Shown here piece after piece: positions 31,339-40,625 of a stretch of 64,000 nt of DNA. Source of the DNA: Zasmidium citrigriseum (taxonomy: Eukaryota; Ascomycota; Dothideomycetes; Mycosphaerellales; Mycosphaerellaceae). The DNA is taken from assembly GCA_002786025.1 (NCBI GenBank), contig NHNW01000007.1, forward strand, positions 992,001-1,056,000. The letters run 5' to 3'. Position numbers and translations under genes: made by a program. Each line of letters opens with the position of its first letter. Position 1 is the first letter of the stretch. The notes under the pieces are model-generated. The model worked only from the letters and a program-made list of their open reading frames with translations, did not search any database and was not told the DNA's origin.

Positions 31339-31961
31339 GCTGCTTTTCTGAGCTTATAGTACTCGTGAAGCAAATGTCTCTTTTTTAGAATCCCAATGTC
31401 GTACTGAAGCGCCTTTCGCACCGTCCTTCTGTGTTGCTGTTGTTGCCATGCTCTTCATGAAATCGCAAATCATGCGAATGAATGCTTTCTGGTCTTTTAT
31501 GAAGGGTTTCAAGTTGTTGCCATTTGCGGTTTCGGAATCGCTTTCGCTCGTGGGGAGGTTGATTAAGTCTATATCATGTGCACGGTAAGGGTTGAGCAGT
31601 GTTATTGCAAACTTCTGGGAGGTTAGGTGTGTTGTCGGCTCCCTTGGCCTCGTTTGGTGGCGCTGCGAAGTCGTGCACCTCTTGCGTCCTGTTTGCGGCC
31701 TTTTGGCGGCTCAGCAGTCGTAGAGCTCTCTGGTTCTGCATCGACTTACCTGCAGCGGATAACGAAGCACTGAGTTGTAAGATATCTCCATGCCATGCAA
31801 CCCGGATTGAGAAAGTGATCGAGATAAAGGCGCTAAATGTGGTATCATGGCTCTAAGTACATACCTACACAGCTAATAAGCATTTCTTTTCAGCCCAAAT
31901 TGCCGACTGCACATACAATGGTTTCTAACGACGCGCCGAAGCCCCGATGCTGAATGGAAAA
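31339..31961 (-). pseudogene. Probable degraded 5' part of the recombinase relic plus spacer
   Basis: Upstream of 31338 the same frame meets a TAA (about 31356), yet beyond it an open stretch of about 90 codons continues (about 31370-31640) in the same frame, with acidic and helical composition. A neighbouring frame also reads sensibly for about 25 codons. This pattern of short coding-like pieces separated by stops suggests decayed coding sequence, but homology of this part is not clear. The last 300 bp before the carrier gene look non-coding. Confidence 0.35.
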
Positions 31962-32982
31962 TTACTCCTCGTACTGGTTTCCGGGCAGCATCTCTCTTCC
32001 CTTCTCAAGCACACCCTTCAGATATTCGTACACGGCGAATGTGACAGCTTGACCAGGAGCCACACGGGCAACTCGAGGAGTAATACCCATCCAGAAAGCA
32101 CGCGCACCTTCTTGCTTGAACATCTGCGATGCGATCATGGTAATGCGTCCCATTGCAGTCTGGCCAGGCTCGGCAGGAGTTCGTTGCAGACGAGTCTTGA
32201 TCGTGTCGATGGGCGCGTTACAGAAAGGTCCAACAGCTCCGGAGATCAGACCAATTCCGGCAGTGGTGTAGCTCGGAAGGGGCTTCATAGGGTCGTCGCT
32301 GTTACGTTGGATGATGTCTTTCAATTCGGTGTACGCGGTGAAGTTGGCGGCTTGGTTCGTTCCTTGTCTGAGGGCTGTAAGTGACACACCGCGGTAGAGA
32401 GCACCAACTCCCTCCTCTTTAACGACCGTGTAAGCCGCGTGAGCAGCGTTGCGGTACTTTGGCACATCCAGAGGATCTGCCATGCTGTGATGTTGCGCTT
32501 GCAGCCTGATCTTTACAACCTCCATGGGGCACACAACGGCCACAGCCTCTGTGACACCAGCAGCCAAACCAGCGAGGAAATTACCTCCGCCATGAATGAC
32601 TCCATCCTTATCTGCCAGCAATTGTTTGTACCATTCATAGCTCGTGAATCGAATGGCCATCTTGGGAACGATTCCCGTGAGCACTGCTCCCAGCCCTTTG
32701 TACAGACCCAAGGGCGTTTCTTTCCGGGCAATCTCAACACCAGTCTGGATGAAGCCGCGTCGTTTTGCACCTGCGGTTCGTTGCCTTCGTGACAGCTGCA
32801 TACGGACTTTGATCGTATCGAGAGGATGGCACGCGAGAGCTTCCATCATACCAGCTCCACCACCAGCTGGTTCATGTTAGCTGACAGTAAGCACAGACAA
32901 TGATTTTCTTCTCACCGATGAGATTCGTAGCCGCAGAGGCAGGCTTCTTGCCTCCAGGGCCTTTAGTAGTCTTCGCCGACAT
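31962..32982 (-). CDS. ACR1: Mitochondrial succinate/fumarate carrier (ACR1/SFC1 type)
   Basis: Two exons, 32916..32982 and 31962..32866 (49-bp intron GTGAGA...CCAG), encode 323 residues. Three mitochondrial-carrier repeats are present, each with the P-x-[DE]-x-x-[KR] signature: CHPLDTIKVRM, CPMEVVKIRLQ and APIDTIKTRLQ. The segments ETPLGLYKGLGAVLTGIVPK, GALYRGVSLTALRQGTNQAANF and FWMGITPRVARVAPGQAVTF are those of the ACR1/SFC1 subgroup. This carrier exchanges cytosolic succinate for mitochondrial fumarate across the inner membrane. It links the glyoxylate cycle to gluconeogenesis during growth on acetate, ethanol or fatty acids. The short N-terminus begins MSAKTTKGPGGKKPAS. Length and repeats are normal. 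Confidence 0.95.
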
Positions 32983-33634
32983 CTTTTCTGAATTGTTCCC
33001 TCTCTCATGCAATTGGCTTCACAAGCTCTCTACCTGCTACAAGCAGTCTTTAGGTCAATCCAGATTCACCAGTCGTCAACTTCTGAAAACATGCAAGGTA
33101 TGATCTGGTGGGAAAGATCGAGCAGCGTGTGAGTCAAAAGAGTGAGAGAGAATGTAGAGTTCAAAATTATCGCACGAGGTCATCCTGGTGGCCGAGGAAG
33201 TTGTCGAGGTCATTACGTAGCGTGACAGCTCCAGCCAAGTGTGGCTGTTGGATCGCGTCTAGAGGCACGCGGAGTCCTGTCCTGTTCCTGGCGCTGGACG
33301 AGCGGAGCAAGTACCTCGGGCATTCGCGGGTAGCCTCAGACATCTGATTCCGAGGCCGCTCTCGGTTGACAGCGTCAAAGGTAATATTTCCTGAAGTTTT
33401 CCCGATGTTCAAACACAGTGACCCGAGGTCTGACTGTGCCATCTGCGACAATTGTTTTCGCATCATGTGAGTTTGTTGTGATGACGACAGAGCTGCTTTC
33501 ATTTGCATGTGCCAGCCTTGGCTGAAGCCGAGAAATTAGGTTCGCGGGGTGATTGGAGGGGTGATCTGCCGCCGCCAAGGGTGATGCTCGCAGGCTCACA
33601 CGTGGGATCAGATAAAGTGGTCTGGCCAGCAGCA
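32983..33634. other. Intergenic region between the carrier and DHFR genes
   Basis: 650 bp between minus-strand genes. It contains an 86-codon minus-strand frame (33375-33635) with a mitochondrial-presequence-like start (MLLARPLYLIPRVSLRASPL), and a second overlapping frame (33167-33508). Neither resembles a known protein and no splice model joins them convincingly, so they are not called as genes. Confidence 0.45.
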
Positions 33635-34438
33635 TTAAGAGCGTTCAAAGAGTTGGAATTCAAGGCTCAATTCCTCCTCGCCAGCGCGTTGCAAGATTGG
33701 ACCTTCCTCAACATCCTCGCCCACGAAGTCTCGGAGTTCGGCGTGACTCTTGCGTCGCCATGAACATTTGCTATTCGACGCATCCAATGTCTCTGGAAAG
33801 AATGTATCGCAATCATACTCCTTGGAGATCCGGGTCAAGAGGATGCGGTTGGTCTGAGGCAATTCCAGTGCGGCCTTGTAAATGCTGGAGCCGCCAATGA
33901 TATAAGCTCTGCCGACGGGCAACGATTTGCCTTCCTTGATCATTGCCTCGAGATTCTGCAGCGCCGACATGATGTCCGAGCCGACCACCACATCTTCTGG
34001 GATATTCTGAAGTTGAGAGCGGTCCTGAGTGCTGATGACGACGTTGGTGCGGTCTTTGAGTGGCCTGAAGTTTGGCGGAATGCTTTCCCAAGTCTTTCGT
34101 CCCATAATGACCACATTCTGTCGAGTGCCAGATAGTATGCTCTCTTTTAGAGCATCTGATTGAACTGATCCAGTATTCTTGGGCATCGGTACTCGTTTCG
34201 TGACTCGGGCGAAGTAGCCCATGTCCTTCTTCAGCATCGGCCATGGCAGACCGCCGTTCTTTCCAATTCCATTCTTGGCAGTGGCCGCGACGATGATGGT
34301 CAGCGGAACTTGAGTGAGTGACATGTCGTCCGCCATGAGTGTTGATGGTTGTTCAGGTCTTGAGAAGGAAGGCAGCAAGTTTTGGGACATTTGAAATCGC
34401 GAGAAAACGCGTGCACGGATTGGGACTAGTGTGAACAT
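33635..34438 (-). CDS. DFR1: Dihydrofolate reductase
   Basis: One exon, 267 residues from the first in-frame ATG (34438). The catalytic domain starts around residue 40: TIIVAATAKNGIGKNGGLPW, then LKKDMGYFARVTKR, NVVIMGRKTWESIP, VISTQDRSQLQN and AYIIGGSSIYKAAL, ending LEFQLFERS. These are the folate and NADPH sites of DHFR, which makes tetrahydrofolate for thymidylate, purine and methionine synthesis. The core alone, from the ATG at 34336 (MADDMSLTQVPL), would be 233 residues, closer to other fungi. The extra 34 residues (MFTLVPIRARVFSRFQMSQN and on) are Arg/Ser/Phe-rich with almost no acids. They resemble a mitochondrial presequence, so alternative starts may give two locations. The stop codon overlaps the next ATG as TAATG. 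Confidence 0.95.
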   Translation of the reverse strand: MFTLVPIRARVFSRFQMSQNLLPSFSRPEQPSTLMADDMSLTQVPLTIIVAATAKNGIGKNGGLPWPMLKKDMGYFARVTKRVPMPKNTGSVQSDALKESILSGTRQNVVIMGRKTWESIPPNFRPLKDRTNVVISTQDRSQLQNIPEDVVVGSDIMSALQNLEAMIKEGKSLPVGRAYIIGGSSIYKAALELPQTNRILLTRISKEYDCDTFFPETLDASNSKCSWRRKSHAELRDFVGEDVEEGPILQRAGEEELSLEFQLFERS

Positions 34439-34820
34439 CGCCTATTAATACATTGCAATGCATTGATCTTGGAGGCTGCCATGCCACTCAGAAACGATGG
34501 TCTCATGATGTCTACGAATCATTGGTGACAATAGTCCACTCTCCATTGCATTGCCCCGAAAAACATCTGGCTTTCCGTGCTGCGAGTCACACGGAAGTTC
34601 AACTCCCGCCGACGGATATCTGATATCTGGACGGGTCCAGATACAGATTGCCGGTTTCACTCTGATTGCTCGTGGCATTCCTTGCATACCCCAATGATTG
34701 TGCTGCTCTCGGATCCAACAAGCTGGTGGTATGCCTTATGATGCCCTCGTTTAATCGTACACCCATGGCGATATGGTTGGATTCCTTGAAAACTCTCAAG
34801 AATGACGACTAGCAACCCGT
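34439..34820. other. Intergenic region between DHFR and the INO80F-like gene
   Basis: About 380 bp, the DHFR promoter and the 3' end of the upstream minus-strand gene. Nothing else recognised. Confidence 0.5.
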
Positions 34821-35609
34821 TCACTGATTGATAGCCGCGAAGCCTCCATCTGCTGATGATGAAGCCAACTTCCTCTCCCCGTTCTCTTCCACGACAGCTG
34901 TGCCTGCACCCACTGCTTCGCCAGTCGCGCCAGCTTGCCGCGAGACCGGTCGCTCGTCACGTTCTTCGTAGCTGCCGCCATTCACATTTCCCGGAGGAGG
35001 TCCACTCGGCACACCTGTCGGTGGTGGACCGTACGGGCTACCGTGCGGAAGCGCAGCAGGCTGGCTTGGCAGTTGTTGGCTGGGGTCGACATGTCCGTAC
35101 CGTGCATCCTCTTGCATGATCTGACTGCCTCCTGGAGCCATAGGTGTAGTCGCGCCAGCGCCCGGCTCCGATGTTCGCTGTCCTGACGGTGTGTACGCAG
35201 CCGCTTGGAATGTGCTGGTAGTCGCTCCGGCTGCCGGGGGAGGGTTCTGTCGCCGTCTCTTATCACGATGCGGTCGGTCGGGTGGTGGTGTCGCCATGCC
35301 TTCTTCGCCGCTGCCCTCACTGCCATCGACATTGTATTCCATACGCTTCCGTAGCTCGTCTAGTAGGAACGCACGTTCGAGGCGCATCTTCATGATCGAT
35401 CGGTCAAGTCGCATTCTACGGATCTTGGTCTCATCGTTTGCTGCCTCCACCTCGTTCAGTCGTCGCTTGAGCTGAATGCATTTTCGGTAGTACGCCTTTT
35501 CGACGCTGGGCGCAAGCGGTGTGTTCTCGGTCGCGTTTGCTGGGAAGTGTTAGCGACGTTGCGGGTGAGGCAAGCCGTTCGACATACCTGAGGGCGGCTT
35601 GGGCGCCAT
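34821..35609 (-). CDS. INO80 complex subunit F-domain-like chromatin protein
   Basis: Exons 35588..35609 and 34821..35539 (48-bp intron GTATGT...CCAG) give 246 residues. The first exon is only 22 nt and supplies MAPKPPS. The conserved part is one basic amphipathic helix block at residues 19-70 (KAYYRKCIQLKRRLNEVE, then DETKIRRMRLDRSIMKMRL, ERAFLLDELRKRME). I associate it with the INO80F/Nht1 family of INO80 chromatin-remodelling subunits. The rest is low-complexity: a basic patch (RPHRDKRRRQN) and a Pro/Gly/Gln-rich tail (GSPYGPPPTGVPSGPPPG). Nuclear location is expected. Assignment to INO80 rests on this helix block alone. Confidence 0.68.
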
Positions 35610-35927
35610 GTCGTCGCGTGGTCAAGAGGACTGGCACGCGAAACGGTATTGATGTCGCTTCAATGTTGTGATCTCGTATGTAGTAGAAGAGGGTTTGCGT
35701 TGTGGAGGAGCAGCAGCGAAGCGCACATGCGGCTGCAAGGGTGGGCGGCCGGACCCGACTAGCGCAGAAAGTGGGTCTATACCATTGCTTGGCATGATGC
35801 TCCATCATCAAATTCACCATTCTCGTTAGAGAAATACCAGATGAGCATGAGGGCGCAATGAGGATGAGGAGTTTGCAGTGTTAGACCATATATTTATACA
35901 GTGGCCTCACGCCACCGCAGCACCAGC
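35610..35927. other. Intergenic region with an AT-rich TATA-like stretch
   Basis: About 320 bp between minus-strand genes. An AT-rich run (TATATTTATAC near 35887-35898) sits about 30 bp past the stop of the next minus-strand gene and may be its polyadenylation region. No gene. Confidence 0.4.
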
Positions 35928-37820
35928 TTACGACTTCCCACCCGATCTCTTTGCTCTATACACCAGCCCTCCATTGTCATCATACAAATCCCACCCCTCC
36001 GCATCGCAAATCGCCTTCGCTTCCTCATACATATCGTCAATGTTATCCTCGTACTGCCGTCGCACGTCTGGGTTCCTCATCCACTTCCGAATGTGCATAG
36101 GTAAGTTTTGAAAGTTGTCTTCCGAGACGATCTCGTGGTCATCTGCAACAGCTTTGACCAGGCCCTGACGTCTTTGGCGCGCATACGCCTTCTGGGCGAG
36201 CACTACCTTACTGTTGGCTTGGTGCGCATAGAAAACTTCGCGTAGGAAACCGCGAGCTGATTCAAGACTGTAGTATGGATTTGGAGGGCCTGGATCGATT
36301 TCATCTTCGTCCTGCTCGTTTAGCGGCTCTTTGGGGATTCCTTGCTCGAAGTCTTCTTTCGATGAGTAGGTATATCGCTCGTCTTTGAGCTCGAGTGCTG
36401 AGGTTGGGGCCGTTCGAGGCGAGCTTTTCGAAGATTGAAGTGTCTCTTGCATGTGAATCTTAGCCATTAACAGACATCCTGGAGCGTAGCCGTATGTGTT
36501 TGCAATCTCAATCCAATGAACAGCCATGCGAAAGCGTTCCACTGCAGTGTGAGGAAACATTGCTACGTCAAAGATCTGACGTCGCCTCGGAGGTTCGATT
36601 TGCTTTAGTCCGAAAAAACATAGAAGATGATTTATGTAACCCATGGCCTTCGTCCCATTTGGAGCTGGATATGAGTCAAATGGTGTAGGCTTCACATCGT
36701 CCGGCGGCTCGTCCTCGATGTATTTCCAAGAACTTTGCGCGTAGTATTCGCCAAGTTCGAACGCGGCTTTGTGGTGGCCACTGGTCGCGGCTTTGGTCAT
36801 GTGGTAAAGCCAATCGCTGGTATGCATCGGCACCGTTTGTTCGTAGTCTTCATAACGAAGGCACGAATAGTCCGCGTAGAGGTAATGTGCATGTGGATCG
36901 TCTTGCTGACACCCAATCTCTAATGCCCAGTTGGCCTGATTGGCTTCTCCTCTACGTCGGTGGACTTCGAAAAGGTCGATCCAAGGCGTGGTCAATTCGA
37001 ACTGATCCCTTCGCTCGTGCTCGGGGATGTCGACGCCTGCTTTTCGTAATCTCTCTTGTTCTGCCGATGCCTCGACAGCAGAAGCCATCGCACTAGTCCA
37101 CAGCCTGATTGCCGTTGTTGCATCACCATTCATCTCCGCAATCCTTCCTTGCAATACTGTTGCCCTGTAGTTGTGTCCCGCAGCTACGATCCGGACGAGA
37201 TGCTCTCTCGCGTACTGGATTTCCTTACTCTTGAGTGTCCCAGGCTTTTTCAAGTTCTGCAGTGCTGCATGACCCATGACATTGATTGTTGCCTCTTCAT
37301 CACCAGCCCGAGAAGTTGAAAGGAGGAGCTTTCTGCCCAAGAATTGACGCTCGGGAAGAAATCCCCAAGTCACCAGCAGATACCTCGAAAGTGACCGGCA
37401 GTCATCGAAGGAAATGTGGTATTTCTCGACAAGGGCTGCAAAATCTTCCACTGATACAGTCGGAAGGCCTTTTATCTTCCTCGCCAACTCATCAAAGTCA
37501 TTCAGAAAATCAAGTGCCTGGTCAGGATGGATTGCTATGGCTTGCCCGGTGTACAGTTCCATGAGAGCGTCGTAGAATACATCGTGTTTCATGGTATCCA
37601 TTTCTTTCGAATGTTGCAGTTCTTCTCGCGACAACACCCGCCTCTTCAGTCTATCCCTTCGATCGAATGTCGACGGTGCAGCTCGTCGTGTCGCGGATCT
37701 TCGTTGGGTGACATCTGGAGTGGTGAAGCGTTGGCCGCATCTGCATGCACAGATATGACCAGGGTGATGAATTGAATGCCATTGGCGTGGAAGAGATCGT
37801 TGTACGCTGCGCTGGAGCAT
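35928..37820 (-). CDS. Putative mitochondrial TPR/Sel1-like helical-repeat protein
   Basis: Single exon, 630 residues. The first 50 residues (MLQRSVQRSLPRQWHSIHHP...) are Arg/His/Ser-rich without acids, a strong mitochondrial presequence pattern. The remainder is helical. Several stretches look like Sel1/TPR units: ATVLQGRIAEMNGDATTAIRLW, HHKAAFELGEYYAQSSW, AVHWIEIANTYGYAPGCLLMA. These occur at about residues 215-250, 340-370 and 435-465. The C-terminal 150 residues are charged and end with EEAKAICDAEGWDLYDDNGG. I do not recognise a named orthologue; conserved fungal proteins of this type usually act in organelle gene expression or complex assembly. It shares a 285-bp divergent promoter with the nucleoside transporter gene. 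Confidence 0.72.
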   Translation of the reverse strand: MLQRSVQRSLPRQWHSIHHPGHICACRCGQRFTTPDVTQRRSATRRAAPSTFDRRDRLKRRVLSREELQHSKEMDTMKHDVFYDALMELYTGQAIAIHPDQALDFLNDFDELARKIKGLPTVSVEDFAALVEKYHISFDDCRSLSRYLLVTWGFLPERQFLGRKLLLSTSRAGDEEATINVMGHAALQNLKKPGTLKSKEIQYAREHLVRIVAAGHNYRATVLQGRIAEMNGDATTAIRLWTSAMASAVEASAEQERLRKAGVDIPEHERRDQFELTTPWIDLFEVHRRRGEANQANWALEIGCQQDDPHAHYLYADYSCLRYEDYEQTVPMHTSDWLYHMTKAATSGHHKAAFELGEYYAQSSWKYIEDEPPDDVKPTPFDSYPAPNGTKAMGYINHLLCFFGLKQIEPPRRRQIFDVAMFPHTAVERFRMAVHWIEIANTYGYAPGCLLMAKIHMQETLQSSKSSPRTAPTSALELKDERYTYSSKEDFEQGIPKEPLNEQDEDEIDPGPPNPYYSLESARGFLREVFYAHQANSKVVLAQKAYARQRRQGLVKAVADDHEIVSEDNFQNLPMHIRKWMRNPDVRRQYEDNIDDMYEEAKAICDAEGWDLYDDNGGLVYRAKRSGGKS

Positions 37821-38105
37821 CGAGGGTGAATTGATGGAAACACAGACGATCTCCGTTTCTCAAGCTGCACATGCTCTCACAAGACGGGAAGGTTCAAGCT
37901 CGTGTGCAGGGATTAGGCGGATCTATCCGAGAGCCTATCTCGCGGACCTGGCGCCTGCGTGACGCCTTGTCCGATGACATCCAACTCACCTGCGTCGCGT
38001 CACATGCACTCTCGTTCGATGTGCGGTGTGCTGCGCATTGAAATGGCACCAGCTTCCATTTCTTGATTCCTAGTCTTCTGTCTAGACACACAATCCAGAC
38101 ACCTC

Positions 38106-39446
38106 ATGATGGACCGCCTTCGGAAGCTCTGGCGCAACGAGCAGCCCTACGAACCCCTCGAGGACGGCGAAACAGAAGGAGAAGGACATGCTGTACGGCA
38201 AAAAACAGGTTTCCAATATGTCGAGTATGGCATCTTCCTGCTGCTTGGAGTCTCCATGCTCTGGGCCTGGAACATGTTTCTTGCGGCAGGTCCATACTTC
38301 CAACGACGATTCAGAGACAACCCGTGGATATTCGAGAACTTCCAGGCTGCCGAGATATCCGTCTCGACAGTCACAAACCTGAGCTCTATGCTCATCCTCA
38401 CCCGGATGCAAGCCAACGCTTCCTACCCCAAGCGGATCGTGATCTCACTGGTGATGAACATGGCTGTCTTTGCCCTGCTGTCTGCATCTACGGCTGTCAA
38501 AGCATCGCCTGAGGTGTACTTTGGCTTCCTCATGGTGATGATGTTTCTGACCAGTTTGGCTACGGGCTTCTGTCAGAACGGTATCTTTGCCTACGTTTCT
38601 GGATTCGCGGAGCCCAAGTACACTCAAGGCATCATGACCGGGCAAGCTATTGCGGGAGTATTGCCATGTATCGCACAGATCGTCTCGGTCCTATCTGTCC
38701 AGGGCGACCCAGAAGCACCGCCGGATCACGACGGGCCACCCGGACCACCTCCAGTCCACTGGACCGCAGCCTTGGCCTACTTCTGCACCGCAACTGCAAT
38801 ATCAGTCGCCACTCTGTTCGCCTTCTCCATTCTACTGGCTCGTAATCGACAACCACCGAAACTTCAAGACAGTAACACACCTGACGATGTTGGAGATGGC
38901 GAAGGTCGAAAGTCGATTCCGCTCCTGTATCTGTTGCGAAAGTTGTTTTGGCTCGCAGGAGGAGTCTTCGTAACTTTCGCCATTACGATGATGTTTCCGG
39001 TCTTCACACAGCGAATCGTCTCTGTGCGACCACCCGAAGAGCAACCGCCAATCCTTCAGCCACCAAGCTTCATTCCATTGGCACTATTGTTCTGGAACAT
39101 CGGTGACCTTATCGGACGTCTCATTACCGCCGTGCCTTCTCTATCCCTGGTTCTGAGACCACGGGTGGTATTCGGCCTTGCGGTCTCCCGAGTCGTCTTC
39201 ATCGGACTCTACCACCTATGCAACATCCGTGACCAAGGAGCAATCGTCAAGAGCGACTTCTTCTACCTGGTCGTTGTGCAGCTATTCTTCGGCATTTCCA
39301 ACGGCTACCTGGGCAGCACCTGTATGATCGGCGCCGGCGAATGGGTTGATGAGGAAGAACGTGAGGCTGCGGGAGGTTTCATGGGACTCTGTCTCGTCGG
39401 TGGTCTCACTGTCGGTAGTCTCCTGAGCTTCTTGGTCGGCACTTGA
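38106..39446 (+). CDS. FUN26: Equilibrative nucleoside transporter (SLC29/FUN26 type)
   Basis: Single exon, 446 residues, start at the first of two adjacent ATGs. About eleven transmembrane helices can be traced, beginning YGIFLLLGVSMLWAWNMFLA (TM1 with the ENT W-N motif) and ending MGLCLVGGLTVGSLLSFLVG. Conserved ENT features: TGFCQNGIFAYVSGF in TM4, the GQAIAGVLPCIAQIVS segment in TM5, FWNIGDLIGRL in TM8 and FGISNGYLGSTCM near the end. The central cytoplasmic loop is charged (RNRQPPKLQDSNTPDDVGDG). Fungal FUN26 proteins move nucleosides, and in yeast also nucleobases, across the vacuolar membrane. Location is inferred from the family. Its stop lies 98 bp from that of the convergent CCC1 gene. 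Confidence 0.93.
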   Translation: MMDRLRKLWRNEQPYEPLEDGETEGEGHAVRQKTGFQYVEYGIFLLLGVSMLWAWNMFLAAGPYFQRRFRDNPWIFENFQAAEISVSTVTNLSSMLILTRMQANASYPKRIVISLVMNMAVFALLSASTAVKASPEVYFGFLMVMMFLTSLATGFCQNGIFAYVSGFAEPKYTQGIMTGQAIAGVLPCIAQIVSVLSVQGDPEAPPDHDGPPGPPPVHWTAALAYFCTATAISVATLFAFSILLARNRQPPKLQDSNTPDDVGDGEGRKSIPLLYLLRKLFWLAGGVFVTFAITMMFPVFTQRIVSVRPPEEQPPILQPPSFIPLALLFWNIGDLIGRLITAVPSLSLVLRPRVVFGLAVSRVVFIGLYHLCNIRDQGAIVKSDFFYLVVVQLFFGISNGYLGSTCMIGAGEWVDEEEREAAGGFMGLCLVGGLTVGSLLSFLVGT

Positions 39447-39545
39447 GACAGGGAGCAGATGGAATCATATCTTTTATATCATATACCCTATCAATGGGCA
39501 CGCAGACCTTCCAGCGCCACGCTATCTACAAATCCAATACCTGAA

Positions 39546-40625
39546 TCAGGTTGCTAGAGAGTCAAAGAACCGGACCAGGCTCATAGCAGATACGGCCGCC
39601 GTGCCTCCAACAAGAATCATCTGCAGTCCTCCCTTCGTACCTGACCACACATTTTCCGGACCGCACCAGCCGTTGTTGAAGCACGTTTTGCTGTAGCCGA
39701 ACGTGAACAGGCTGACGGCCATGAAGGCGAAAGACCACCATAATGCGAGCATAACTTGGTCTTTGCCGACAAGGAAGTAAGGGATCAACGGGAGAAAGCC
39801 GCCTGTGGAACGTTAGCCATCGCTTTATATCACCAGGCAAAGATGGACGTACCAAGAAAGTATCCACATGCTATGGTGATGGCGCAGGTCAGCGCTCGGG
39901 AAGCTTCTTGCTCGGGCGTGTTGTGTTGGAAGTGCATGAGGAATTGCACCAAGTTCGGCGATTTCGAGAGGTGCATTGTGAGGTCTTCTGTCAAATAAGA
40001 TGGAAGATCGTATGGCTCCATGATCTCTCGTATCGATGAAGCGGCATCTTCGGGATCTCTTGCCACCAAGGCACGGGTTTCGTTCAATGTTGCTGTGCCA
40101 GCATCTCTGTTATATTGTTAGTACGGATATCAGACAGATTCATCTTCGACCAGTGTGTACTCACTCTTCACTCTTCGCCGCCAAGTACCCACCCAACCCC
40201 ATCGAAATCGCCCCGGCCGTCAACTCCGCCAAACCCGCAAAAATCACCACCTTCGTATTCCCCAACGCGCTCAATCCCGCCGTCAACGCAAAAGGCACCG
40301 TCAAGCCATCCGAAAGCCCAATGATCGCATCCGAGACCGTACGAGGATCGATCTTGGAGGCTTTCTTTTCTTTCTCGCGATCGAGTTCGTTGAGTGTGCT
40401 GGAGTCGGAGTGCTGGGATTCGATGTCGAGGGATGAGCGGGCGGTGGATGGGGAGCGGCTGTTCGAGGTGCGGGATCTGGGGAGGAGGGATTCGCGCTTT
40501 TCGTTGATGACTTTGGGGTTGCGGGCGAAGAGGCCGGAGATCCAGTGTGTTAAAGAGGTGGGTGAGGAGCGGCGACGGCGGGCGTCTGTGTATGCTTCGA
40601 ATTCGGTTGGGTATGGGCCTGCCAT
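39546..40625 (-). CDS. CCC1: Vacuolar iron transporter, CCC1/VIT family
   Basis: Exons 40165..40625, 39853..40106 and 39546..39802 give 323 residues. Introns are GTGAGT...ACAG and GTACGT...ACAG, and both keep phase. The first exon carries a Ser/Arg-rich cytosolic N-terminus. The first two helices follow (DPRTVSDAIIGLSDGLTVPF, ALTAGLSALG and VVIFAGLAELTAGAISMGLG), the signature of VIT proteins. The second exon encodes the acidic metal-binding cytosolic domain (EDAASSIREIMEPY, DLTMHL, NTPEQEASRALTCAITIACG). The third holds the last helices (GFLPLIPYFLVG, LWWSFAFMAVSLFTFGY, LQMILVGGTAAVSAM). CCC1 uses proton antiport to store Fe2+ and Mn2+ in the vacuole. An unusual C-x7-C lumenal loop (KTCFNNGWCGPE) sits between the last helices. 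The start could lie further upstream; the frame is open. Confidence 0.94.

Noticed and set aside
29209..31961. An intact Starship element
   Set aside because: No cargo, no terminal repeats visible, the recombinase is interrupted, and normal housekeeping genes lie on both sides within 3 kb.
33503..33763. 86-codon plus-strand frame over the DHFR 3' end
   Set aside because: Antisense shadow of DHFR codons.
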